Below, in pieces: positions 35,426 to 47,200 of a stretch of 64,000 nucleotides of DNA. The notes under the pieces were generated by a model, which searched no databases, was not told where the DNA came from, and saw only the letters and a list, made by a program, of their open reading frames with translations. The DNA is from Schizophyllum amplum (Eukaryota > Basidiomycota > Agaricomycetes > Agaricales > Schizophyllaceae), in contig VDMD01000025.1 of the NCBI GenBank assembly GCA_007026445.1, positions 62,001 to 126,000 of the forward strand, read 5' to 3'. Each line of letters starts with the position of its first letter. Positions within the stretch are counted from its first letter, which is position 1. Position numbers and translations under genes: made by a program.

Positions 35426-36840
35426 AGTTGCCTCTCAGTATTTACTGAGGTGCTTGGATGATTGACCCTCAGTAGCTACTGACTCAGTAACTTGGCCCTA
35501 CAACTAGTTCTGGTGCCCCCTATAATTTGAGTGCACATCTAGTTGCATCTCTCACATAGATTGGCAGCAGATTTAGTTGTCGTTCCCCTCACCTAGGTGG
35601 CTCAGTAATTTGGCCCAGCCATATAGTTGTTTTGTTATTGGGGTTCCTCAGTAAATCTGGCTGGACATTTAGTTGTGAAGAATCAATTATTATTGGGGGG
35701 AAGGCTATCTAAATGTCTACCTACAGTGACCATTGAGCCTCAACTAGATGTCTGCCTACAGTAAATACTGGCCCTCAACTAGATGTCCAACTCACAAAAT
35801 CAAGCCATACAACTACTTGCCTCGCCGCTGCCTGCCCTCTCCGCTGTCACGCACACACTCCCGCCTCCCGCCGGGCCAGCCCGAGCCATCGGCTCACGCC
35901 ACGCCGCACGCGCCCGTCGTCGTAATGCATGCGCGGCTGCCACCGCTCGCCTGCGCACCGGCTCGCGCAGTCAGCTAGCGCTCGCGCCCACCGGACCCGT
36001 GTGTGCTCCTGAGCCAGCTCGTTGCCGCTGCCACACCCCCTGTCTCGCCGTTCGCTCGTGCAACTGGGCGCATGCACACACCCAGCCCGCGCAAACGGCT
36101 CCCACATGCGCTCGCACACCACCCATCCACTCGATCATGCACGTGCCGGCCCGCCAGCCCGCCCACCGTGTTTGCATAGCGTACGCCCCTCGATGTGTGT
36201 CGAGGATGCGAGCTCACCCGTGGCAACAATGACCGGCGCACATCGCCGCAGCAGCTCTCGTCGCCATAGCAACAAGAAGCGCCAACAGCAATGAAGGCAC
36301 GGGCATCGAGCACGCAGTGGGGGTGGGGCTAGTGGACGGGGTAAGGGTTGGGGGTGGGCACGGCCACCAACATGTCGAAATGAAGGTGGTCGAGCGTGCA
36401 GGGCGCACGTCGGCGGCGGAAGTGCGGCAGAGCTACTGTCGAGAGCTCCGGCAGCGCAGACGAGCACGGGACGGGCGTGGAGCGGCGGAGGCACTGGCTT
36501 GCGTGCAGGGTGGTGGCTGTGGCGGCGGCGCGGGAGGCGGGCGCCCGGGGCTTGCGCGCTACGTGCCCGATCGCACCCGAAGGCGCGCGTCGTTGAGGAC
36601 GACGCGCATGGCGACTGCAGAGGGCCCTTAAAGTGGACGGCGCCTGTGTGCCAGCACAACAGGCGGCCGACCACTTACCAGGCAGCGGAAGCGTGGTGGT
36701 GGTGGTGGTGGTGGGAGAAGACAAGTGGAGGCTGCGGTTGCGGCCGAATCTGGTCGGAACGCCACGTGATTAATCATCTCGGCATTTCCCGGTGGCGCCA
36801 TTTTTTTTACTTCCACTTATTTTGGTCAAAGCCAGTATGC
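35426..36840. repeat. Left long terminal inverted repeat
   Basis: This repeat pairs with 39530-40952. The outer 400 bases are AT-rich with CTAGTTG repeats; the inner kilobase is very GC-rich. A GTG triplet run (about 7 units, 36693-36713) corresponds to about 12 units in the right arm. Similarity fades at about 36840. Confidence 0.75.
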
Positions 36841-36965
36841 TGTCAAGGGTCTGAACCAAGTCTGAACATATGCACACCAAGACTTTGTGAACAGCAATGA
36901 GACAACTTGCGGAGTTCAACGTTCAACGTTGAACGTTCAACCTTCTGAATCCACTCAAAGAGGAA

Positions 36966-39396
36966 CGCCACGTGGGTTCCCCGGGCCCGGGGAACCCATG
37001 TCGCTTGTTGCCGCACGCAATGTCAGCGGCGTGCGTCCCTCCACAGCGCAAAAATATGAAAAAGAACATGCGAATATAGTAGTTACTTTACATGAATGAA
37101 GAACACCCGCGCCCGCTTGCTGTGGCGAGCGTGCACGTGAGCGTGTTGGACGCGTTCGACGCGTATTGATACACACAAATGCCTTGCGCAGCGTGCACAG
37201 ACGAGAGGGAAGGTGTGGAGGGGGGGAGAGGGCTGACGGGGGACCCGCGAGCCCGGCGCGGTTTTGTTTGGTCTTGCTTAATCTCGATCGCGTGCAGGTG
37301 AGCGCGTGGGCGCGCATCGTCGTCCGCGGCGACTTGGGGGGGTCTCTCCAAGTCTCGCTACTGCTGAGGTGGCAGTGGCGAGACCTCCCCATATCGTCTC
37401 GGACGACGCGCGTCCTCGCGCGCGCCGATCGCGAGCAGGACTACAACATAAATGTCTTAGTACTTTGAGGTGGCGCATGGCGTAGCCCACGCACCTGAGG
37501 GTTCTCTGTGCTCCTGCGTTAGCGGACGCGCTGATTGGCGCGTCTGGAAGTTGTCTGGGCGCGACATAGTGGCGGGAAACAAGGAGCGACGTGACCATTG
37601 GGTCGCGATCACGTCCATCAAGACGCGTCCGCGGGGGGCGCGGACACGATTCTCGAACATCGACTCCCTCTCCCGGCTCGCCACTACTTGTGTTATAGCT
37701 AGGTAGTGTATCCATTGAGTGATCGGCATTTGCGATGAGTCTGAGGGGTCCTGAACATGTCTAAACTGGTCAGAGCGATCAGTTGAGTGCTCTTTGAGCA
37801 CTCAATGCCCATTGTTCATTTGTATAGACTTCAGAGACTTAAATGCAAAATAAAGTACACCGGTATCTAGGGGAAATGTAACTTTACATGTCCCGACTTT
37901 GGCTGAAGCTATTCTAACGAGGTGCGCCCGAGGGACGTTGAAACGACGCGAATACGACGGCCTGTACAAAGCTATTTCGTTCAAACTCTACCACGAAACA
38001 AGGGAGCTTCAGTTCACTACCTTCCCATGGTCCACTGATTACAAAATTCCCAGAATCTGTTCATTGTACTATTACAATACCAATGTCCAAGAGCTTCTGC
38101 GCCCAAATGCTCTACGGTAAGTTTCCGGGGCCGTTGAGCACGGCGACGGCGACCTTCGGAGATCGGTCCGAGGTGCCGAGCGTCAACGATCAACGCATCT
38201 TCACCGCCAACCACGACCGCAGAGCGGTCGTGGTTGCCCCCTCCCCCTCGCTCTCTCACACACACACCGAAACCGTCTCCTCCTTTTCTGTCCTCGACAA
38301 TCCTCGCGAATCGGAGCGCTCAACAGTGCGCAACGGCGGATATGGCGGGCAAGGCGCGTAAGGCGCTGCCCGCCTCAGGTGCGTCCCCTACGCACGTTCC
38401 TTGTACTTCAAACTGACATATGATATTTATACAGGTGTCTAAGTGCTACTGGGAGGTGTAGGGTGGGCAATACGGTGGCGCTATCAGCAGCACGAATGCG
38501 TGACGGCAGGCACGTTTCCGCGCTCGCCGTCCGCGCAGCTCAGCGTTTGCGAGCGAGCGAGCGCCCGACATAGCGTGACCGGTGAGGGAGACAGACGAGT
38601 GGTGCGGGAGCACAGGCTGTGGCTCGCCGCGAGCGCGATGGACCGCGCTTCCGGCCTTCACCTCCCGCCTTCGCTCGCCCCCGCCCTCCCTCTCCTTCGC
38701 TCGGTCCCTCTCTCCCTCGCTCGGTCCCTCTCTCCCTCGCTCGGTTCCCCTCTCCCTGGCTCGGTCCCCCTCCCCACCCGCCGCATCCCACCCCTCCACA
38801 CGGATGCAGCCGCAATCTACGCCATGCGCGAGTGCTCCCGCGCCGCGACGCTGGCGTCCGCGCCTCACGCCCTTTGCGCCCGCGCCTCCTGCACCCCCAG
38901 TGCCTTCCAAGCCCGCGCTCACGCCGGATGCTCACAACACGCGCATCCCCGAGCACCAGAACCGCTGACCGCCGTTCATGCCTTCAGCGCGCTCAAGTGC
39001 ACTCCATCATCATTCCCTTGTGGTCTATCCGCGGCAGGCCGGCCACTGCCCCCCCACGTTCATGCGCCACCGCACCGTGTCCCCCTTCTGTGCCGTGCCC
39101 GTCCGGTTACAGTGCTCGCGCCTGCGGCAGCGCTTTGATTACTAGTGAATATAGCACTTTATATACTTATGGATTTTTTGCGATTCTCTCGCCCTAGGAG
39201 CGACGCGCGACGACCCCGGCGACGAGCGCGGCGGGCGTCATTCATTCATTTTCTTGTGTAGGTACACTCTATATATGTTCTTTCTCATATTTTTCCGTAT
39301 TTTGGCGCTGTGGAGGGATCATGGATGTAAGTATGCCGCTGACATTGTGTGCAGCAGCAACGCCCCCGGGCCCGGGGAACCCACGTGGCCTTACTT
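36966..39396. mobile_element. Inner 2.4-kb inverted-repeat element
   Basis: Both ends start with CCACGTGGGTTCCCCGGGC in opposite orientation, and similarity continues for roughly 110-125 bases (GTCAGCGGC, CCCTCCACAGCGC, AAGAACAT). The left end holds a perfect palindrome centred on GGGCCC. No coding region is recognised inside. It lies wholly between the arms of the long-TIR element, so it is either a later insertion or the core of that element. No target duplication is found. Confidence 0.55.
38688..38778. repeat. Pyrimidine-rich minisatellite, 20-bp unit
   Basis: About four tandem copies of a unit close to TCGGTCCCTCTCTCCCTCGC. The copies differ by one or two bases. It explains the long low-complexity ORFs seen here on both strands. 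Confidence 0.8.
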
Positions 39397-39529
39397 TTTG
39401 GGCTGACTCACAATGTCAGGACCCCACTAACCCCTTCATCACTGGCCACAGGCTGTTCAGTCGCTGTTCAGAGACTCACTTCAACATCTTGAGGCTGGAC
39501 TTGCGCAAAAATATGAGACTGAAGTGAAA

Positions 39530-40952
39530 TTATGGCGCCACCGGAAAATGCCGAAGGAAATTGATTACGTGGCGTTCCGACCAGATCCGGCCGCAGCCGC
39601 AGCCTCCACTTGTCTTCTCCCACCACCACCACCACCACCACCACCACCACCACCACGCTTCCGCTGCCTGGTGAGTGGTCGGCCGCCTGTTGTGCTGGCA
39701 CACAGGCACCGTCCACTCTAAGGGCCCTCTGCAGTCGCCGTGCGCGTCGTCCTCAACGACGCGCGCCTTCGGGCACGTAGCGCGCCCCGGGCGCCCGCCT
39801 CCCGCGCCGCCGTCACGGTCACCACCCTGCACGCAAGCCAGTGCCTCGGCCGCTCCACACCCGTCCCGTGCTCGTCCACGCTGCCGGAGCTCTCGACAGT
39901 AGCTCTGTCACACTTCTGCCGCTGACTTTCATTTCGACATGTTGGTGGCCGTGCCCACCCCCTACCCTTACCCCGTCCACTAGCCCCACCCCCACCGCGT
40001 GCTCGATGCCCGTGCCTTCATCGCTGTTGGCGCTTCTTGTTGCTATGGCGACGAGAGCTGCCGCGGCGCTGTGCCGGTCATTGTTGTCACGACGGTGGCG
40101 GCTGGACGCTGCCCTACGCATCTGCGAGCGTCCTTCTGCGCGTGCGTGGGAAGGAAACGCAGGGCAGGGTGAGCTCGCATCCTCGACGTACATCGAGGTG
40201 CATATGCAGTGCAAACACGGTGGGCGGGCTGGGGGGCCAGCACGTGCATGATCGAGCGGATGGGTGGTGCACGAGCGCATGTGGGAGCCGTTCGCGCGGG
40301 CTGGATGTGGGCAGGTGCCCAGTTGCACGAGCGAGCGGCGAGACAGCGGGGGGCGTGGCAGTGGCAACGAGCTGACTCGGGAGCACACATGGGTCCGCGA
40401 GCGCGAGCGAGCTGACTGCTCGAGCCGGTGCGCAGGCGAGGCACGCATGCATTACGACGACGGGCGCGAGTGGAGTGGCGTGAGCCGACGGCTCGGGCCA
40501 GCGCGGCGGGAGGCGGGAGTGTGTGTGTGACGGCGGCGAGGGCAGGCAGCGGCGAGGCAAGTAGTTGTACGGCCTGATTTTGTGAGGTGGACATCTAGTT
40601 GAGGGCCAGTATTTACTGTAGGCAGACATCTAGTTGAGGCTCAATGGTCACTGTAGGTAGACATTTAGATAGCCTTCCCCCAATATAATTGATTCTTCAC
40701 AACTAAATGTCCAGCCAGATTTACTGAGGAACCCCACTGAGAACACAACTATATGGCTGGGCCAAATTACTGAGCCACCTAGGTGAGGGGAACGACAACT
40801 AAATCTACTGCCAATCTATGTGAGAGACGCAACTAGATGTGCGCTTAAATTATAGGGAGGCACCAGAACTAGTTGCAGGGCCAAGGGACTGAGTCAGTAG
40901 CTACTGAGGGTCAATCATCCAAGCACCTCAGTAATTACTGAGAGGCAACTAT
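39530..40952. repeat. Right long terminal inverted repeat
   Basis: This is the reverse complement of 35426-36840 with many single-base differences and indels. It includes a CAC triplet run of about 12 units at 39621-39656. Confidence 0.75.
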
Positions 40953-41446
40953 TTAATCTTACCTATACAGCTCGACATGGCGAGGCCAGACGGACGACAA
41001 GGAGATGGTGAGGGTACACCACCAAAGGGACCTGAACTTGTAGACAGACCATAATATTAGGTACTGTCTGTGTTGGAAGGGGAGGCTGAGTATACCTTGA
41101 CTTGACCTGAATTCGACCCTACAATCTCTGTGTCCATTGAAGACCATGTATAAGGTTAGTAAAGGATCTATCTGAGGTAGATCTGAGCTCACACCCTCGG
41201 GCCCCTTCTGACTTCACGATGACCCCAAATTGGACACACTTGGCGTCTTTGTTCAATCCTGTATTCCCGACCTCGGAAATGTTCAGACACGGGTTAAAGT
41301 GAGTGAACTTCCGCGGTCTTCTATATTAGTAAGCAACCGCCGTGGTCGTCACTCGCATCACTGAGGGCTACGCTTGTGACGGTTTTATACCTCTCCTATT
41401 GTCACACTGCGCGATATACTTTACGGGAGTAGTCTTACACTTGATA
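40953..41446. other. Retrotransposon internal DNA, no gene seen
   Basis: This segment lies between the long-TIR element and a MITE. The only item of note is the possible mini-exon of the second retrotransposon ORF (40978-40963). A 77-codon minus-strand ORF shows no family features. Confidence 0.4.
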
Positions 41447-41927
41447 CAGTCGAAACTCTCATAATGGATAGCGTCTGAGCCGCCGAAAACTTATTCATTA
41501 TGAGAGATTATTCATTCCCGCATTGTCACAACCCCGTGACAGGTTGCCCGTGCGCGTGACAATACGCTACGAAATGTAACGCTGTGAGTCATGCCATTGT
41601 TCTCAATGTCGGCCCGGTCACCAACCGCCGACAAGACCCCTTTCGATGTATCACTGGGTCACCCAAAGCATCAGACAATGGATCTTCATTTTGAAGGGAG
41701 CTGTATAGTATCATCACTGACCTCGACAGAGTATGCAGTGATGGCACAATCCCTGCCAAATGTGCCCGTCGAAATGAATATTGCTTCTACAGGCCTATCC
41801 ATTATTCATTATTCATGAATCGCCAATTTCCCCGCATACAAGAGGGGGTGCCGCTCGTTTTCGCCCAGATCCTATCCATTATGAGAAATATGCATTTTGA
41901 CAGTATCCATTACGAGAGTTTCGACTG
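41447..41927. mobile_element. Pogo/Fot1-like MITE, 481 bp, TA target duplication
   Basis: The ends CAGTCGAAACTCTC...GAGAGTTTCGACTG form a terminal inverted repeat of about 24 bases with one mismatch (CATAATGGATA versus CGTAATGGATA inside). TA dinucleotides flank both ends. Internal copies of the ATTATGAGAG/CTATCCATTA motif are present. The CAG start and TA duplication fit Tc1/mariner-type (pogo/Fot1) non-autonomous elements. There is no transposase. Confidence 0.8.
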
Positions 41928-42364
41928 TATCTACCGCAGAAAATACAGTTTGGCCAGCACTGTCCACGTTCTCGAACAAAACCACCTGCACCTCTGACGC
42001 TGGCGATTACCTTTTTCGGACAACAATGCCGAGCTCAAGTTCTCGTTTGTGCGCGGCTCATGGCAAGAGAAAGTGATTTCATTGATCAGATGCAGGGACT
42101 CACATTGAAGCGCAGGGAAGTCAGGTCTGCAACAAGCAGAGAGCGATATCATGCGTGAGCGTGAGCGGCGAAAGGAACGTCGGTATGTGACATGAGAGTG
42201 TGGGCGGTGGTCACATACCGTGACATTATGTCGCGTCGCGTCGCGCCTTGACTTGGTACCACACAGTGTTCTTGACCGCCACCTGCACCTTATGAAACAC
42301 CGTCTCATCATGTTCAATGAACCTCGCCTATCCGCCTTTGACGATCTCACGCGACTCCCACATC

Positions 42365-43369
42365 ATGAGCTCGTCTCCACTCTCTCCGTCTCCCAGCGAT
42401 GTCGACACTCGCGATCCCGACGATCTCCTGCAGCTGGATCGGTCCACAAAGCCGCTGAAGGCCTTACCACGACTCGATCGACGACGAGACTTTTCCCGGC
42501 CAACCTTCACTGATCCGTTGGCAAGCGGCGGCATGAGTGGCGAGGGTGCACCGTCAGACGACGCGAGTGGCAATGGCCAACACGTGTCGCCTTCGCTGTG
42601 GTCGTCGCGCATCAACCTTGACTACGCCAGTCTTCCTCTTTCTCTCCTCCCCGGCTTTGGAGCCCTTTAGATGCGCATCCAGGACGAGCTGGAGCTAGAT
42701 GCGAAGGCGCAGGATCTTACACCCAAATGTGCGTGCTGCCGCGGTCGTTCAATGGCTCCTAAGCGAAGACGGGGAGCGTTTGTCTCTCAACTTTGATCTG
42801 AAGGTGTGTTATCCGTTCGCTGCTCGTCTGGTAGTTTGACGTATTGCCATGCAGAAATTGATTGCGCTCAGCGCCCGTATCCTTCTCCTCTCTGCCAAGC
42901 TCACTGCTTACCGCAGCAAAGATATCAATGAAGCCGTTTTCGTATGTACATTCCATTTTCGGCTTCCATACTACTGACGAGAACCAGCGAGCCTTGAAGA
43001 GAGCCGCAGCGCGCTACCGAGTACTGGATATTTATGGACCAGGAGTCAGCGAAGTGGAAGGAAGACTTGAAGACCCATGCTGAGATGGACGCGTGAGTGT
43101 GCGCTTTCGCCTACCTTGACATGATGCTCATCACATTCCACAGCGGCTTCACCTTTGCTTGCGACCGAGACAAGAGCATGTACGGCCCACCGACGGTCAC
43201 GCAAGTCCGTGTTCTCGAGCCGAACAAGGTTCCGGACTGGATGGTCAAGCTTGATGATGCAGCGAAGACGGTGCTCAAGTTGCTCGAATCTCGGTTAACT
43301 TCAGGCTCCACGAGAGCACCGAAGCGCAAGCGCACCGCGGGGCGGTGTATCTGTCTGTATTCATATATA
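42365..43369 (+). pseudogene. Unrecognised spliced gene fragment, antisense to gag-pol
   Basis: A chain of coding-looking segments on the plus strand is linked by good GT-AG introns (about 42806-42853, 42939-42985 and 43092-43141). It begins MSSSPLSPSPSDVDTRDPDD and continues in a second frame with VVQWLLSEDGERLSLNFDLK, LIALSARILLLSAKLTAYRS, RALKRAAARYRVLDI and FTFACDRDKSMYGPPTVTQV. A stop near 42668 and a slip near 43030 break the frame. The 3' end is cut by the MITE at 43370. The compositional quality and preserved splice sites point to a real host gene or a transposon-related gene now decaying inside the retroelement. I do not recognise the family. Confidence 0.5.
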
Positions 43370-43812
43370 CAGTGCATGCGAAAAAACATTTACCTGCCTT
43401 TTTCGGCAGGTTCTTCCCACCGCCCACAGCGCGGCCCGTGGCACGTCAACGATGGCCGTTCTGAGTCACTACCGGTGGTCAGAATATCTGCTGGATATTC
43501 CCGTGTCACTACGTGAAAGAATGGCGTCGAAAAAATCAGTTTTGGCTGAGCGAGAGCCACGCCTCCTTGCCCCCCTCAGCTCGTGCAGTCACGTGCATGT
43601 GCCGGGCAGCGAGAATGCGAAGGCCTATGCTGGACGCGAGTGGACCATTTTCTACCGTGTTTCTTGCAGATTCATGCTGATATGTATCATAGAGTACCCC
43701 GAGAGCTTACGCGGCGCCCATATGCCCCGTGGTCGGCGTGCCACGGGCCGCGCTGTGGGCGGTGGGAAGAACCTGCCGAAAAAGGCAGGTAAATGTTTTT
43801 TCGCATGCACTG
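43370..43812. mobile_element. MITE with about 76-bp perfect TIRs, 443 bp
   Basis: The ends start CAGTGCATGCGAAAAAACAT and are flanked by TA on both sides. The inverted repeats run about 76 bases (43370-43445 and 43738-43812) without visible mismatch and include an internal hairpin, CCTGCCTTTTTCGGCAGG. The TA duplication and CAG ends suggest a Tc1/mariner-related source. No transposase. Confidence 0.85.
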
Positions 43813-44273
43813 TATCTAGTACATTGTGAATAATCGAAATCTGCAACATTTTCATTCCATTGCAAGATCAGTAAGCAACGGAGAACGGATTGCCTAACAT
43901 TCGTAAACAAGGCCGCGCAGACCCTGCGCGCAACGTATCAGGTAGGTGGTCTTATCACTCGAAATCGACCCCCAATGCCGGTCTCCATTCGAGACAGAGC
44001 CTGTCAACTCGGAACGACACCGGATGCACGCGATGTCATTTTGACCTACCAAGCCAGACTGGTGCTGATCTGAATTTTTAATCGGAGCCTGGCCGATACA
44101 AGAACAAGCCCGAGTGGGCCTTGTACCCAAACCATCAGTTCGTCCCCGGTCTGATCTCGTGCGCAGATCAGCTGCCTTTTGCGGTGTAGGAAGAAGGAAA
44201 TTTTCCATCGATGCCACGTAGTATCGCCCAATCTTCCCACGATTCCCACGGTCACTCCTCGTCACGCCACTTC
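43813..44273. other. Retrotransposon 3' DNA downstream of pol, no gene seen
   Basis: About 460 bases between the MITE and the gag-pol stop codon. ORFs of 60-130 codons have no features. Confidence 0.4.
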
Positions 44274-47200
44274 TCAACGCGGCAACTTCTTCAGCGCATG
44301 ATACTCCTGCTTCAACTCGGGGGCGTTCCGTAGGTCATATTCTGACACGAATGAATCTTCAGCGGGGCCGTAGTTCCTCCATCGCACTAGGTACATTCGG
44401 TTGTTGCCCCTTTTCCTGCGCGTTAACTTATGCCCAAGTATCGCTTCGACTTCGTATTCCTCCGTAGCCTCTATGATGTCGCGGGTAGGGGGAAGTTGAG
44501 TGCGATCGCCGAAACGAGCCGGAGACGGACGGTATCGTCGTAGATGTTCAAGGTTCAGGACGGGGTGCATGGGGTAGTTGTCTGGTAGCCGTAGCCTGTA
44601 GACGACCGGGCTGATCTTCTGAATCACCTCGAACGGTCCGATAGTACGCTGTAGGAGCTTGACACCTACGCCTTGCGCGTCGACGAGCTTCATCGTATGT
44701 GGGTTGACCATGACTAAGTCTCCTTCCTCGAGCTCCTGCACCGGTCGTCTGCGCTTGTTGTATTGCCGCGCTTGATCGTCCTGCGCACGGGCGAGCGCGT
44801 CGCGAGCTAGGCCTCTATGAAGCTCGATGCGTTCGGTGAATTCCTCGGCCTGCATGCTAGGTAAGAACGGTCTCTCCGTAGGGTCCGTGCCGGGCGTCAT
44901 GAGTCCTGCAGAGTGCGTCGGCTCGAAACCCATAAGCAAGAAGTTCGGCGTCTGTCCAGTAGAGCTATGCTTCGTCGAGTTGTAGGCGAACGCCATGTCG
45001 CTCAAGTAAGTCGACCAGCTCTCTCGATCTCCTGCGACGTACGCGCGTAGCATTGTCTCGATGGTATGATTGAGGTTCTCCGTCTGTCCATCAGTTTGCG
45101 GGTGGTGAGAGGACGATAGGGCCAGCTTAGCGCCGTAACGGGCCACGACGGATTTCCAGAAGTCGGTGGCCCACCTCGAGTCGCGGTCAGATATCAGCTT
45201 CTGTGGCAGCCCGTAGCGGTTGACGACTTCTCGGAAGAATATAGCGGCGAACCCTTCGCGGTCGAGGTTATTATGGGTAGGCAGGATAATCGCGTATTTT
45301 GTGAGCTTGTCGACGATGACTAGTATGGCGGTGAACTTCTCCTCCCCCGACGCGGGTAACCCAGTAATCAGGTCGAGCGTCACGGTCTCGAACGGTCGAT
45401 TCGGAATATGCGCAGGGCGTAATCCTCCCATTGCCTTCGTATGGTCTGCCTTGATCTTCTGGCAGATGTCGCACGTCCTCACGAATTCGACTGCGTCGGA
45501 TCGTAAGGTAGGCCAAAAGAATACGTCTCGCAGGCGCGCGAGGGTGCGCTCCGGTCCGCCATGCGCGGCTTCGTCCCTCGACTCGTGAACCCAGCGGAGT
45601 ATGAAGTTGACCATCGAACTCGGTACACATAGTCGTACCTCCCAATCAGCATTGAAGAAGTACAGTAGTCCTTCAGGTCCTCGTCGGTAATGGGAGGGCG
45701 TAAGGAGCGTGCTCGGGTTGGCCGCGCTCTCCTGGTAGCGCTCTCGGAAGAAGACATCGCTCTTGTAGCCTTCTACGAACTGCGAGACCAACCGAGGATC
45801 GATCGAAAGTAGAAGCTGAGCACGGTGCTCGTCCAGCCGTTCCTCCCAGTCATTCTCATCCTTGGGTGACGAGACTCCCGCGGGGTACGACCAGTAGTCC
45901 CTGGGCTCGGGAACGTCCGCTAGAGGTAGGCTCGGGGCTCGTTCATGGACCTCACCAGCGCCCACCTTGTCGACTACTTCCTCCGTTCGAAACCTCGCTG
46001 TATTGACTGGCGACGGAGCGTCCTGTGCCGCCTTCTCCAACTCTGCTCGCTCCTTCGTCATTTTCCGAGCCCGAGTGCGCACCGCGAAGGCTTCGTAACC
46101 GTCTGGTATCCAGCCTTCCATCTGACTGATACTCGCGGAGAACACGGCACGCTCTGCCGGCGCACTCGCCTTTCGATTCTCCGCTGCTTCTGCCTTGGCG
46201 CGTTTCATTGTATCCTGGATAATGGCTGCCGACTGAGGGTCCGCTGGCGAGCAATGATCGGGAATGCGAGGTAGGCGCGAAAGTGGATCTACGTTGGAAT
46301 GTACGCGACCTGGTCGATGCACGATACGAAGTCCCGGATAGGCGGCGTACACTGCCCCCCAGGCCGCTAAGCGTCGATTCGTATTCTCGTAACTGCGAGC
46401 CCATTGCAGCGCGGCGTGATCCGTAACAAGCACGACCGCTTCGCCTTCGATAAAGGGTTGGAACCGTACAAGAGCTTCCTTAGCGCCTAGGGCTTCGCGC
46501 TCAGTGGCACTGTAGTTACGTTCAGCTGGCTGCAAGGAACGGCTCCAGTAGGCGATCACGCGCTCGACATGCACCACCGTCGCATCGAATTCCTCCGCCC
46601 AAACATCCGTAAACGTCTCCGAATCGTCGTCCTTGAGCAACGTTGTGAACAGCTTTGGCACGGCCAGACCTTGGTCGTGCGCGTGTCGTAAGCGCGTGTA
46701 GGTCGGAGTATCCTTAAGGTCGCCGACGACGATAGGCTGAACTTGCTGCAGCGCGGCGCCTATGGCGAAGTCGGAGGCATCCGTGTACAGCCGGTACGGT
46801 GATCCAGCGACAGGGTGACCTAGCACCGGAGCGGCAGCGAGGGCGTCCTTACATTGCTGGAAGGCAATGTCTTGCTCCGCACGCCACGACCATCGCACGC
46901 CTTTCTTCAAGAGCGCGAACAGCGGTGACGCGATGAAGGAGTAGTAAGGAATGTATGCGGAGAAGTAAACCACCATGCCGAGGAATTTTTGAAGGTCGTG
47001 GACGTGCCGGGGACGTTCGAGTTGTAGGATAGCGGCGACCTTCTCCGCATGCGTAGATAATCCCAACCGTGATACCTTCTGTCCTAGTAGGAGAATGCTC
47101 TCATAACCCACATGACACTTTGGAGGGGACAGCGTGATGCCCGCCTTCGCGATCGCGCCGAGGACCTTGTCGAGGTGCACTAGATGATCTTCCCAGGATT

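Larger units (their letters stand above)
35426..40952. mobile_element. 5.5-kb element with about 1.4-kb terminal inverted repeats
   Basis: The left end TAGTTGCCTCTCAG and the right end CTGAGAGGCAACTA are reverse complements, and the similarity continues inward for about 1.4 kb. The flanks TTTATC (left) and TTTAATC (right) look like a 6-7 bp target duplication with one base different in length. No transposase ORF is found, so it is non-autonomous. It is inserted just upstream of the second retrotransposon ORF. The superfamily is not assignable by eye; long TIRs occur in Mutator-like elements, but the expected 9-bp duplication is not seen. Confidence 0.75.

Noticed and set aside
35783..36724. 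Several overlapping long ORFs in the left TIR arm, mirrored in the right arm (39530-40594).
   Set aside because: The same ORFs occur in both arms because the arms are inverted copies. They are GC-rich repeat translations without domains.
38443..39138. A 231-codon plus-strand ORF and overlapping minus-strand ORFs.
   Set aside because: They are open because of the 20-bp pyrimidine minisatellite and GC-rich repeats. Composition is low complexity in every frame.
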